Source: Motacilla alba alba (Eukaryota > Chordata > Aves > Passeriformes > Motacillidae). Taken from it: a DNA stretch of 64,000 nt. The stretch is from contig NC_052016.1 in NCBI RefSeq assembly GCF_015832195.1, positions 82,187,047 to 82,251,046 of the forward strand, given 5' to 3'. Below are positions 1-12,739 of this stretch, one piece after another. The notes beneath the pieces were generated by a model. It made no database searches and was not told the origin of the DNA. It worked only from the letters and a program-made list of their open reading frames with translations. Each line of letters starts with the position of its first letter. Position 1 is the stretch's first letter. The translations under genes were made by a program, and so were the position numbers.

Positions 1-3000
1 AAAAAAAAAAAAAGAAAGCTAGCAATGTGCTCAGAAGAGCTAGCCCTATTTGGAGAGAACAAAACACATGGCAGTGAGTGAAGGAAAGGGAAAGCTGCAT
101 AAGATTATGCTTTTTTTTTTTTTTCCTGATAAGTCCTGCATCTCAGGGACTTTGTGAGGCCAGACTTAGCTGAGGTTAAAGCTTATCCACCAACCTTTTC
201 TGTAGATTTTCAGGTTAAGTGGCCAAAGGTTAGAGGATAATTACCTGAGTTGGATCATTTTCTGCTTTACTTTTTTGACATGGGGCTCAAGTCATTCACC
301 CTAAAATTATTTTCATTTTCTTCCCTTGCTTCAGTCTGGACTATTTGTTTAATTTGTACATTGTGGGCACAGGGGAGAATTTTACTCAACAGTGCCTTAG
401 CAGGGAGCAAGTACTGAGGTCCAGGAAGGACCAAGGCACTGGTTTCTACAGGGTTTCTACATTTTCTAATGCTTCCCCAGGCTTCATGATGATTTCCTAG
501 CATCTGGAAAGCTCAGCCCTGGTGGCCACTGTCCAAGGGACAAGGTATTCCAATTCAAATCTATAGAAATTTAAGGGTGTAGGGAAAAAACCCTCTGAAA
601 ATTGCTATCTGCTATATCCAAGTAGATATGATATATCAACTTTTGTCAGGCCTTTGACTGAAAAATCATTGCCAAAGCCCTCCCAAAGCCTGTGAACAAC
701 TGGGTATAAATGAAGTTTCACAGGACGTCCAGAGGAAAGACAGACAGGCAGATACTATCACCAGATTTTGGCAGTCAGGCTGATGTATCATATCTGCAGC
801 AGGTAGGCAGACTGTGCCTTCCTTCCCCTTCCCTTCCCTTCATTTTCTCCCACTCAGACTGGCTGATCCTGCAAGTCAACAACAGATTAATTAGTGCCTT
901 CATTTTAAGATACACTATCCTTTTATAATGGTTTATTGCAAATCAGTTTACATTTGGATACTATGTGCTGTGCTGTCTTTTCTTCTCTGAAAAATAGCGC
1001 AGCTCATCTCTTTCTCTCCCTGCAGTTACACTTCTCTGCATGGATGGGCAGTCTTCTGGGAAGGTGTGAGCCCTCAGGGCTCAACATTCATGTATTTCAT
1101 AGGACATTAGTTTGTTTCCCTTTCTGAGTTCTAGGGAGATGGCAGCAGTTGTCCCAGTCTTTATTAAGCTGAATGAGGTATTTTGAACTCATGTTCATGG
1201 TGTGGTTCTCCAGACTTCTCTCAGAAATAAACCATGAAGCCTCATGGCTTTAGGGATGCAGGTTTCTAAACTGTCCCTAGAAGTCCTTCAGCATCGAGTC
1301 ATTTGCCTGAAGGTATATATCCATCTTTAGCCTCACAAGGTTCAGTAGTGGCTGAAAATTGCAAGTATCCAGACAAGGATACATGGCTCAAAATAGCAGG
1401 AGGGCAACATTCACAGTGCACACTGGCAGTCTAGGAACACAGAGACTGATGGTTTTTGAGGCAGATGGAAGCAGACAATGCTGAAAGAAACCAGATATCT
1501 TGAATCTGGCTGTAGATTGTGTGCATAAGTACTCTAATGAGAATTGATGAGTTCAGCTTGGACAAAGCTGTCTGATGCTGTAGAAGTGGTTCATGCAAAC
1601 CACAGAAGTCTGGAGTCATGAAGAACAATCTTTTTAGACTTTGATTGCCACCAGGTTCATATTAAATTAGGAACTTACATGTGACAGTTTGCAACAGTGG
1701 GAAGCATTTTCTTGCTAGTCAGGTGTTCTTGGAATGCTGAAGAATATGTATTGAATCCTAGGGAAGGACCCTGAATGCTGGTATTCCTAATTTAAAGCCT
1801 TGAAACTGATGTTCTTCTCAGCACAGTAGCACAAGATAAGATCCTACATGTAGGTACAGATGTTTCTTGTGCCAAATTTCCTGCCAAGGGTAGAGGAAAT
1901 TCCTGACAGGGAGGGTAGTGCTCTGCTGTGCAAAGGGGAGGCTCTCTGTCTTTTGGGGTAGGCTTGGGATATATCTGTCATGGGTTAAGGAGATGGATGT
2001 AGGACACTGGATGTGGGATGCTAGACATCAAGCTCTAGCATCTTTAGGGAGAATAACACCGTGGATGAATAATGAATTATGTGGATTTTAGGTGGAGTTC
2101 AGATGTGACTTGGAAGGAAAAAGAAAAGCTAAGTATTTCAAAAGTAAAAAAGTAGGGCTTTAAATAAGTCTTGGTTGTGGCCTCCTGTTGTCTAATATTT
2201 GTTCTGGTTGCCATGGTCACTTTCCATTTATGTGGCCCAGAGTAGTTTTTCTGCAGGAGGCTCTGATTACACATCAGCAGGAAAGAGTGTAACTTTTCCT
2301 TTTCTCAAGAACACAGAGGGAAGAAAAAAAAAAAGTGAAAAAATCCAGATTTGCCTCTGTAAACTCATATTGTTTTATCCAAATGAGACCTATTAATGTT
2401 GAGTATATACTACTTATTTTTGGGAATATAGTTTTAAAAACCTTGTTATGATATAGAAAAAAAAACTGTATCAATAGCAAAAAGTTACTTGCTTCAAGCA
2501 CAAATCATTTTAAGATCATTATTTTTTCTTTACAAACAATTTTAGCTCTGTTGCATTGCTTTGAAATTATTACATGGTGCGTTATTTTTAATCAGATCTG
2601 CAGTTTCATTTTACTTTGTGTTGAGAGGATGCAATCAAACATATAATAGACAGTGTCACATTCACATTAATGATGATCCAGCAAATTGAGGCATTTTACT
2701 CAGTAGTTCTGTTGTGTTTTGAGGTTACACAGTGAAGTCTTATTTGAATTGATAATATTTTCAAAGCTTTCTTCAGGATTTATGTGTTTGCCAGTGATCT
2801 TGACTTGATGAATTGATAATCAATGTTTAAAAACAAATATCCTGGGTACTAAGATTATTTAAAGCTACTTGTATATCTCTATTCATTTAATTTTATGTAC
2901 AGTGAACTGATGAGAAAGGTGTGCACAGATCATCAGAAAAAGAAATTTTTATGAGAATAAGTAAGAGGAACTGAGAGAGGTGAACATGAATTTAATTTAC

Positions 3001-4600
3001 TGAATAAAAATCTTGGGAGAAAATCTGTTCCTCTGCAGTTATGGCAATGTGAATGGGAGTTATTTACATATATTAGGAGGCCTGTTTTCCCCAGAGATCA
3101 TACACCTTGTATCAGTTTCTGCTTAAAATAGGCATCTTAGAGTAGTTCTTTTTCCTTATTCAGATATGGGAAGGCAGAGAGGAAAATTAATTTCAGATGG
3201 CTTTAAGCAAATGTTAGAAAGGTTAACATTCACAGACTTCCAAATATCTTTTGGGCAGCTGACATTTTCAAATACTGAGCTTTTTCCTTTAGCCGAATTA
3301 CCGTGCTGGGCAGAAAGCAATGGATGTGTGAATGAAATATGCCATTCAAATACTGAAAAGAAGGGGAAAACGGCTTGTAACTATTACAGAGAATAAAAGG
3401 TAAAATTGAAAGTCTCTGCTACAAGCTGAGTGTTCTGTTTGAGATATTTCGCATGGATTTGATATATTTTATGTATGAGAAATGCTTGGAAACTTTTTTC
3501 TCTCACTAAAATATCTCCAAAAGTAATTTATTTCCAGATAAAGAAATTGGCTATTCAAATGAGAGAAAGATGTGGTTTAAAATTCCACAAAACCACATTG
3601 CAAGATGAACTTGAACAGCAGGCATCATTACTAACTTGACTAACGTGTCTGAGTACCACTTTGGATTCAAGAGGGAGCCAATCTGTTAATTTTTTTTTTG
3701 CTTTTAAAACTGAATTCCCTGTAGTGTGCACCCCACACACTGTGGAAACTGAGTATGCATTACTAACATGCATTCATGTATGTAAGATACATAAATATTG
3801 TTCCATACAACAGATTGTTGCTAGAATTAAAAAAAAAAAAGATATTTCTTACTACTGTACAGATACTTGTTCATCATTGACCTAGTTTAATATAACATGA
3901 TAAACACTTTCCCAGCAGCATTGCAGCAAAATATTTTAAATAAATCAATTTGTACCATGATTCCAGTTACCTTTGCAACACAAGATAGGTTTTGCCTAGA
4001 GAAATATGACTCTCCAAATGTTACCTCCAGTAAGATGAATTTGCTAATCAGATGTGAACATCTTTTCAGCCTCCTAAGAAACTAAAGCCTGTGGACTGGT
4101 GATGTGTTTTCCAGTGTTCCAGATAACTTCTGTATCTTTTACCCTTCTTCATCCACATTTAATGAAGGAATAGATGTCACTCAGCAGTGGGACATGGCAG
4201 AGATTTTGACTTAATTCATCCATGTACCAAAAATGGAGAAAGGAAGCTAGTACTACTAGAGGAATGTGCTGCTAGGGGAAACTGAGGGGATTTTAGGGAG
4301 GATTTTGTGATGGAAGTCTGCTAAATTACGACAAGCAGGTGATAGGGATGTCAGGAGAATCTGTCATTACTGTTAAATTGGGAACTGCTGGATGAGAACT
4401 GAAGAATTGCTGTGGGGTTGTTTTAAGGATAGGATGGAGAGGAGATCTTGTTTCATTTCAATGAAAATAGGCAGAGGAAATATATGGGAAGGTGGACATA
4501 TGTCTGTGATAAACCAGGTTTCGCTATAATTTTATGATTAGTGGGACAATTTGGTAATATTTAATTCATAAGATTGTTATATTAACAACAGTGGTGATAT
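1..4600. other. Intronic sequence, no gene seen
   Basis: AT-rich intron. It begins with an A run at 1-13, has a T run near 111-124 and a short CTTCC/CCCTT-rich stretch at about 811-840. The open frames are short and random-looking on both strands. No mobile element was recognised. Confidence 0.6.
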
Positions 4601-4710
4601 CATGGAATCATAGAGTGACTTGGGTTGGAAGGGACATTAAAGATCATCTAGTTCAACCTCACTGCCATGGACAGGGCCATCTCCCACTAGACCAGGTTGC
4701 TCAATATTGA
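4601..4710 (-). mobile_element. CR1 LINE 3' tail, antisense
   Basis: Read on the + strand, the block runs from GGAATCATAGAGTGACTTGG through GGTTGGAAGGGACATTAAAG to ACTAGACCAGGTTGCTCA. This is the reverse complement of the highly repeated 3' untranslated end of avian CR1 retrotransposons. It is a severely 5'-truncated, non-coding insertion, as is typical for CR1. The inner boundary near 4703-4712 is approximate. Confidence 0.88.
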
Positions 4711-4983
4711 AAGCAGTGAACAAAATAAAGGTGAACTTCACTTCTACATTCATGAATTGGGCTGTAATTATAGGTGTCAAATATAACACATGGGCATTTC
4801 ATTAGGACCATAACATAAACTCAACTTGGCATTTTATTTCAGGAATGATTAAACCTCATTTTAAACATCTCCATATAAAAATGCATCCTTTGTAGCAGGC
4901 ACACAGAGCAAGAGCACATGCCAAGTATCTTCTCAGCCATAATTACTAGGCTACAAAAGTGTCCTTTTCATCTGCTTACTCAC

Positions 4984-5369
4984 CTTGTTCATGAAATCCT
5001 TTGCTAAGCAGGAAAAGCAGCTCAAACAGGAGACTGAGAAGTGCCATACACATAGAAAGTGGTATCTGTCACAGCCTAAGAGTGGGTGGGTTCTTTGGTT
5101 ACTTATCCAAAAGAATGGCTCTGATTCTTGGTGATAGAATCCTTAAACTCTGGAAAAAAGGTGGTATTTCACACTCCTGTTTTTCTTTGCACATTTTCTC
5201 TATGAGCTGCACCTTCTGCCAATGGATATCCCCATGTTTAGTATCAGACACCTCTTTATTATTGTGAGCAGTGTAGACAGTCCTGTTACCCAAGCTGGCA
5301 TTGGTTCTCCTGGAGGCATAGAGATCCTTGCTGAATTTAGCTCTGTATGTCTTTTCCAGAGCTCCATTC
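4984..5369 (-). pseudogene. Exon-like minus-strand relic, unidentified protein
   Basis: On the minus strand an acceptor-like TTTTAATAG precedes base 5369, and a textbook donor, AACAAG then GTGAGTAAG, follows base 4984. From the acceptor one frame is open to a TAA at 5099-5101, and it reads like protein (for example GALEKTYRAKFSKDLYASRR, and a lysine/glutamate-rich stretch near IEKMCKEKQE). A second minus frame is open from 5142 down to the donor, 53 codons (for example SEPFFWISNQRTHPLLG), and enters the donor in phase 0. One frameshift near 5100-5140 would separate the two. I do not recognise the family. It may be a decayed exon, a gene fragment, or chance. The + strand is also partly open here (FAKQEKQLKQETEK), which weakens the strand call. 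Confidence 0.25.
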
Positions 5370-5392
5370 CTATTAAAATCAGATGAACCCAT

Positions 5393-7753
5393 TGAGAAGA
5401 ATTCTGTTTTCTACAAATTCACAAATGCTTCTAATTATTTTTTATAGGAAGCAGTTTAAACTGTTAGGATTATGAGACCAGACACAACTTCTTTCCTTCC
5501 TTGTTATATGTATCAAAATGAAAGATGGATCATGGTGCCTATAGATATGAGTAAAATACAATTGATAGTTATCAAGGCTTAATTAATTAATATCTTTTTA
5601 TGGCTAATCATGCTTCAGTGTTTTTGTGTGGACTTCTTAGAGATTAAAAAATCCAGGTTTTGGCTGTTATTTGACAGTATGTCAGCTAGTAGTGCCTCTT
5701 CAGACTTTCTTTTCAACAGTGCTAACTGAAAGGGCAAGATTTGAAAAATACATATTTAAAAGAAAAATAATTTCACATACAAGGTGAAGAGTACTGTCTG
5801 TATAAAACCCAAGAAATACTTTAAACCCCATATCTTCTAAGTTATCTAAGTACATAACTCATAGCAATAGATTTAAACATGCAGTTAAATATTTTGTTGA
5901 ATTATGCTCTAAATATAATGGAACGTATGTCTAGTTCTTTGGAGGAGAACCACTAAAGAGTAACAGCACTCTAGACTTAAAAATTGCATGCTGTCAGAAC
6001 AACATAGCTCAGTGAAAACAATATACAAGTAACACCAAAGCAGGGTTGTGTGACAAAAGCCTCTGTGGATGTTGTTGGGGACTGAAAAGGAAAGATAAGT
6101 CAAAATACTCTGGTCCTATGGCAAATATGGACCGATCGGAGCTGAAATATTTAATAATAAAATGTCCAAGATGAAAGTGAAAGTTGTTACCAGTGTAATC
6201 TACACTTTAGTGAAAAATAACCAAGGTTAATTTGTAACATCAAAAATTCTCATTTTGTATGCAATAAAAAAAAATCCTTTCATGGATTTTTCCCCTGTTC
6301 ACCTTCCTCTGTGCTGTGCTCATCTCAGAGAAGTCTGGAACTGCAGTCCACATTCTACCTAAACACTGTAATTACCAGCTCATTAACTATCACAAGGTTT
6401 AATTTTGAAGTTACACAGTGAAATCTCAATAACTTTATTTTTTAAATTATTTTAGTAGTGATTTTGTCCCAGTAGCTAAGATTTTTTATGATTTTGGCAT
6501 TAAGTCTTACATGTGGTTTATAAAATTCAAGATATGGAAGCACTTGTGGAGGGGAGCTCAAAGTTTGAGCACAGTGGTTGCAGCTTGAAGGCAAGGAATG
6601 GTCAACTTTTCTTCTGCTCCAATAGTTGCATATTTTTATTTATTTAGATTTTCCTGTCCCTTTTCCTTTTGCAGATCTATTTGTCTGCTTGGATTTCCTA
6701 ACTGCAGGGATCTTACTGCCTCAAAGTCCTCTACATTCAGTTACATCTGTACTTTGTCAGACCTATTCTACTCATCTGTACTACTTGAAAAAATATCAGG
6801 AGACATGGGGCTAGGCTTTGCTGTACTCATTTCTAAAATTCTTTCTGAGATCAGTGAGAATTGATGTGAAATAAGCAGCATTGGAGAGAAAAGGAGTTTA
6901 GCTCTGCACTTTCTTTAAAGCCCTTTCAAAGTTGCCATAACTATGCTGAGATTATGGAAATTGGATACAGGATCTCTTATGCCGAAAAGAATGCAGTCAC
7001 TGCATATGTGAGATCAGTTAGTAATTGTAAAGGATATTCTGCATCGTTTTAGGACCAGATTTACTCATTTTTACGCTTTGGGTTCAGCATATATCTGTCT
7101 TGTTCAGCCTCTCATAAGGCTTTTTTTCTTGTGCCATAACCACTAAATGTGCTTATAGCTTAGCAGGATACTATCAATTTTAAAATCTTTCCCTGCATTT
7201 TACTGGTACCTTTGCCAATGGCACTGCAAAAATGCTGAAATTTTATGAGACTAAAGGAACAAGAGTTCTCTTTGGGATAAGTTTTTATTTCTTGAAATAT
7301 ATAATGTATCAAATTAACAAAGTCTTGTCTGACAAGAATTCTCTGTATGAGGTTGGAATGTATGGTGTCAAGGAATTGGCATAAAGTGAATGTACTCTTC
7401 TATTTAATTTTGAGTTCTAGAGCAATAATAAAACAATTTTAACTCTTAATTGACTTAGTATCTGATGCAGGATTTATTCCTTCTTGTCAGGTTTTACTAC
7501 ATTTTGTCTTTATAATTCTATATTTCTGTTGAGGTATCATAGCAAGTTTACACTGTCTAAGCCCTTTCTTGTTCCTGCCATTTCAATTTCTGTCTAGAGT
7601 ACTGCTTTTGTGTATCTTTAAGTTAGAGCAGTTGAGACACTAAGAACCAACATGACCTTTTAAGTTTTATTTTTGTTGAAAAGAGTGCAATACACAAAAC
7701 CAGAAAACATTATTTTAGAAACAGCAATGACTTCAAATTTATTTCTTTTTTAG
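5393..7753. other. Intronic sequence, no gene seen
   Basis: AT-rich unique-looking sequence. No recognised repeat, RNA gene or coding signal. The open frames around 6598-6864 show no domain and no flanking splice logic. Confidence 0.55.
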
Positions 7754-8960
7754 AATATCCAAGATCCACATGGCTTCACAAGGTCAGAGTCCTGCTTGTC
7801 CAATATGATTTCCTCCTATGACAGGGTAACCCATGTACTTGATCTAGGAAAGCCAGTAGATCTAATAATTTTGGACTTGAGCAAAGTTTTTGATACTGTC
7901 TCTCACAGTGTCCTTATAGACAAAATATCCAGCACTCAGCTGAATAAGAGTGTTACACAATGGGTGAGCAACTGGCTCACAGAGTGGGCACAAAATGTTC
8001 CAGGGAATGGAGTAACATCAGGCTGGCATCTGGTTGCTGGTGGGGTTTCACAGGGCTCCATCCTCAGCCCAGTTCTCTTCAACGTCTTCATAAATGACTT
8101 GGATGTGGGACTTGAAGAGATTCTAAGTTTGCCAGTAACAATAAACTAGGAGGAGCTGTTGACTGCCTCGAGGGACCTCAACAAATAAGAGAACTGAGCA
8201 ATCACCAATCACATGAAGTTTAACAAAGGCAAGAGCTGGGTTCTGCACCTGAGCTGGGACAACCCAGGTTGTGTGTACAGACCAGGAAACCAGAGCCTGG
8301 GGAGCAGCACTGTGGAAAGGGTCCTGGGAGTCCTGGTTGATGGCAAGACAAATGTGAGTTAGCAGTGCCCTGGAAGCCAGGAGGGACAAACGTGTCCAGG
8401 GGGGCATCAGGGACAGCATCACCAGCTGGGCAAGGGAGGGGATTGTCCTTCTCTGCTCTGCCCTGGGGCATCCTTACCTCGAGTGCTGGGGGCAGTTTCA
8501 GATGCTACAGTATAAAAATGGCATTAAGAGTGTCCAAAGGAGGTCCATGAGGATGGTAAAAGCATTGAGAGGTAGCCTTATGAGGGATGGCTGAGGTCAC
8601 TTGGTCTGTTCAGCCTGAAGGAGAGTGAAGGGAGACCTCACTTCAGTCTCCCAACTTCCTCATGAGGGAAAGAGGAGGGACAGGTACCAACTTCTTCACT
8701 CGCATGACCAGTGAAAGGATTCAAGGAAATGACATCAATCTCAGTCTGAGGAGGAGGGTGGCTGGGCACTAGAACAGGCTCCCCAGGAAAGAGGTCTCAG
8801 CACCAGCCTGACAGAGCTCAAGAAGCATTTGGACAATGCTCTCAGGTACATGGTGTGATTTGAGGTGTCCTGTGCAGGGCCAAGATTGGCCTTGATGACC
8901 CCGATGGATTCCTTCCAAATCAGCATATTCTAAGATTCTATGACTATGTGATTCTGTGAT
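7754..8960 (+). mobile_element. 5'-truncated CR1 LINE (about 1.2 kb)
   Basis: The element starts inside the ORF2 reverse transcriptase (a frame reading [14 protein letters not shown], right after a TAG) and continues through the RT palm, thumb and C-terminal region to the 3' UTR. It ends with ATTCTATGA-CTATGTG-ATTCTGTGAT, the degenerate 8-bp CR1 tail. Residual CR1 signatures in order are the [10 protein letters not shown] block, [17 protein letters not shown], then out-of-frame nucleotide traces of the KLGGAVD, VLHL and LGVLVD regions and the 3' block. CR1 elements normally insert with 5' truncation and without clear target duplications, as seen here. Many indels and stops indicate an old copy. 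Confidence 0.92.
7796..8149 (+). pseudogene. Dead CR1 reverse-transcriptase fragment
   Basis: A 117-codon open stretch inside the CR1 copy. It covers the RT region from the conserved FDTVSHS motif to [19 protein letters not shown], where the family usually has GVPQGS. The frame is lost right after EEILS. The following FADD-type catalytic box is found one frame over and reads FASNNKLGG, so both active-site aspartates are replaced. It cannot encode an active enzyme. Confidence 0.9.
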
Positions 8961-9853
8961 CTTTTTTCTTTCCATTATAATTTGTACTTTTTCATTTTCT
9001 TTGTTATTAAAAATCGTTCTCATGCTTGTAGGTGGGTTGTGAATGGCACTGATTACTGGGCTATAATATTAGGATCATAATGTAATATATAGTGTGAGGA
9101 TGTCTGGAATGTCGTGATGTCTCAGAAACTTTGAACTAACACAAAATAAATATGCCCAGAATGCTCTGTGTTTGTGAGAGGAAAAAAGAACAGAAGGTTT
9201 TAATTGCCTGAGTGGAAATGTTAAACTTTTTGCCTTAGAACATATATTATTAGGTGGCTATACTAGCTCCCTTTCAAATCAATAAATAATATTGAAGGTA
9301 ATTTATATTTTGATCTGATTTCTGCTTAGGGATAGGCTAGAGACCCTTCTTATTCTGGTTGTGATGTAATATGGTGAATTCATTTTACAGTTGGCAGATC
9401 CATGGTTTTTCAAGTTATAACAGAAAGATACGGTTATGCATTCAAATGTAATTGGAAGGTCTATTTCAACTCTCAGTAAAGAAATTGTCTTTCCCTTAAA
9501 GCTAAAGGGAAATATCCTATATTGTCACATATTTTGGATGACTGTCCCTTGCACAAAAAACCCTCTTAAAACTTCAGAATTCTTTAAGAACTTCTGGGTT
9601 TTTGCTTAGAGTTCAAAGTTCAGAATGGACAGATTTTGTTTTGGAATACACAATTGCAAGGACTCTTTTTAGTTACTGTGAGGGTACACAGTATCGTGAT
9701 TTTTGATTTTTTTTTTTTTAATTTTTCAATGAGCTTGTCCATATGTTTGACACAGGCTTATTTGTTTAGTGATTTTATGTGACAGCAATTCACTGATTTC
9801 CCATTGGGCAATTGAGCACTCCTCACACCTGGAGTTTCTGCCTTTATTGGTTT

Positions 9854-9866
9854 CCAGTAGGTGGCA
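9854..9866 (+). promoter_or_regulatory. Candidate CTCF core motif
   Basis: CCAGTAGGTGGCA matches all 13 positions of the commonly used core pattern CCASYAGRKGGCR. One match in 64 kb is only slightly more than chance would give, so occupancy is unproven. A site inside a very long intron could help set loop boundaries. Confidence 0.3.
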
Positions 9867-12712
9867 TCAATGCCTAATAAAGCTCTGTGAATCTTTTCTA
9901 GTCGGAGTGGTTTTGTATTTCATTGGAGACAAAATGTTATTTCAGTACCAACTTGTATTACTAATTTTAAAAAAATTAAAATATTTTAATTGAATTGTGG
10001 CTTCCCAACATAATTTTTGTTTCTCTTCCTGCTAGATTCTAGCAGTTTTTTGAATAACAAAATTCTTTGAGAAAACCTTGTAATCCATCTGGATTTGTAA
10101 AACCAGATCTACTCATTCTCATATAATAGTCTTGCTTTCACGCCATCATTTCTAGATGTTTCACAGTTACTAAACACTAAATTTAATGTCAAAATTAAAG
10201 CAAACAATGGAGCTAAACATTTGTAATTCAAATTCAAAATTAAAGGTGTGGAAGGAATAAACTACACTAGTTCATTAGATTGGCTAGAGATTTTGATTAT
10301 TTCTTATCTGGTCCAGATGAAATTATAATCAATAATGTAGTCACAGTTGTAACCCACTACCATCACAGGCATGTTACTAGTGTATAGTGCACACATGATT
10401 TCTGGATGCTTGCACTTCCTTCCCCTAACATCTGTGATATTAGGTTGCTGATTCCACAGATGATTAGTTAATCAAATACAACTAAGCTTTCCCTTCTTTT
10501 TTGAAATGTCTGTTAGTCATTGATTCCCAGAGATATTTATAGAAATGGTAGATGCCAGTCCCTCTGTGAAATTTTTCTGGAATTCACTAATTCCTTTTAA
10601 AAAGTTTAGGGGTTTTCTGGCAGGCAATGAAACAACACAATCTCATTTTTTGTCTTCCAGGATAAAAAAAATTCAAGCGCTCCAGTCCTTGGGAAAAAAA
10701 TTGACATTTGCAAATATAGCTCCCTGAAAAAAAAACAAAAACAACAACTATTGGTTTCAGTATTCTGGATTGGACAGGTTCTGATTGTCAGAAAAGTATC
10801 TTGATTAGATTACGAAATTCTAGGAAATGACAAAAACATGTAGCAGCGCTGATTTATAAATTTCATAAAAGCTAATGCTTTTGCCACCCTACAGACTTCC
10901 TAGTGCACATAAACCTTGAAATGTTCTTATGGGAAGCAGATCCATATGATTCCACTCCACTGCCTTTGTGGAGAAACTCACCTTAGTTGCAGGCTATATC
11001 CCTTAGATAATAGAGATATCAGTGATTAACAATTGCCTCTGTGGAGTTCTTAAACCTAAATCTCTGACACTCAGCAATCTCGGAGTAATAACTGACTGTC
11101 TGGAGGTGCTGACTCCTGTCTGTGGGATTACATACATTCCCAGACATGATTACAACTATCAGTAACAAGAATATGGCAGGAAGTTAAATGGATGGATAGG
11201 GTATCAGTTTGAAGGAGTGGTAGGAAAAGGTGGTGACATGGTGTTATACTCCGAGTTGGGGACTGTAAAATAGAGGCTTGTTTAGGGTTGTAGTGCAGTT
11301 AGAGAGTGCAGGGCATGAAGCTATGGTTTCCTTATGTGTGGGAAAAGGAACTGCTCTGCGACCCATTGCTCTGAATTTCCTGGTACCATGAGCTGTGAGC
11401 ACCAGTGTTATATGGGAAAACTGTAGTGTTTAGTGTAGGCTCATAATTTACAGAAAAACTTGGAAACATGCATTAGAATTATTTAATCTAGCAAGCCTTG
11501 TTTTTATAGCTTTTCTGATTGCTTCATGGTTTGTCATTGGAAATTTTTGACATGCTGGTATTTATTCCTTGCATTTTTCAGTTTTGCTAACAAAGCAGAA
11601 TAAGTCAAATGATTGTAAAAGCTGCTGGTTACTTTATAAATGCCATTCTGAGCCCAACTGTTTCAACTTTTATTCTTAAAATAAGAGGAATTTCTCAAAA
11701 ACTGTGATAATAACAGCCCTATCTATCTCATGTCCTGAATACAGACTAATGCAGCAAACATGTCACAGGGAGTTAGATTTGGAACACAGCATGAAGGAAA
11801 CACTTCAAAGAGTATTATTACTCTTACATGCATATTCCCATATACAGTGTACTGTGAGGCTGCCTTGTACATTATGAGCACTTAGGAGATAAACTACTAA
11901 TAAATAATGAAAATCCATCCTCAAGTATGTGTAAAGTCTTGAGTGTAATTAGGAATAGGGATGACATTAGTCAGAGACAAGGTAAAATAAGGATGTGAAA
12001 AGGAAAAAGAAAATGAATACCAGATATTGAACTATAAATGCAATGCAGTAGCTGGCAGAAAAGACACAGTAATTCTGTCTAGTGCTCTTATGTGATAGTG
12101 ATTCCATCTGAAAATCAGTCAAGTGGGAAAATGTAAAGTGAATATGGTAATGCAGAGATTGATTACATTGTTCAGAGCAAAAATAGGTGAGAGAAGCTCA
12201 TTGAATAGTCTGCTGGCCTTTTCTCCTCCCCTTTCTCCAGCTGGAATGGAGTTTGATTTTCATTTTTTATTTTTTTATTTTTAAGTTTTGTTCAAGGGAA
12301 GCAGTAAGAAACCTTTTCTCATTCAGAAGCTCAGAAGCTGTGTTCCTGCTGGGGAAAGGTTCCAAAGCTCAGCTTCTGCTCTTTTCAATCACTGCTGATT
12401 GATTGCTCAAAGTATCTGTATAATGGTGTTACTCTTCTGGTAGTACAGCAGACTAAATCAATTAAAATTCACAGGAGTGCTATCTGTTGCACAAGACAGT
12501 TTTATAGTTAAAGTGAATTAACAGACCAGATCTGCTTCTCCATGCCTTTGAAGGTACTGGTAGTAAAATAATAATAATTTAGAAAGAAAAAGCTACTTTG
12601 TTTGATACAGGAAAAGTCACGAAATTGGATAATGGATCATTTTATATTTATTAGGAATTAGACTTAGTGATCTTTTAAATGGTGATCAACGTGATTATAT
12701 GAACCTCTCTGT

Positions 12713-12739
12713 TGACCTATACTTCATTGGTATAGGTCA
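12713..12739. repeat. Perfect inverted repeat, 10-bp arms
   Basis: TGACCTATAC and GTATAGGTCA are exact reverse complements, separated by a 7-base loop. Each arm also contains a TGACCTA / TAGGTCA half-site like those bound by orphan nuclear receptors. It may be chance. Confidence 0.6.

Noticed and set aside
8123..8550. Several overlapping frames on both strands near the CR1
   Set aside because: They are shadows of the decayed CR1 3' half; GC-rich CR1 sequence opens spurious frames.
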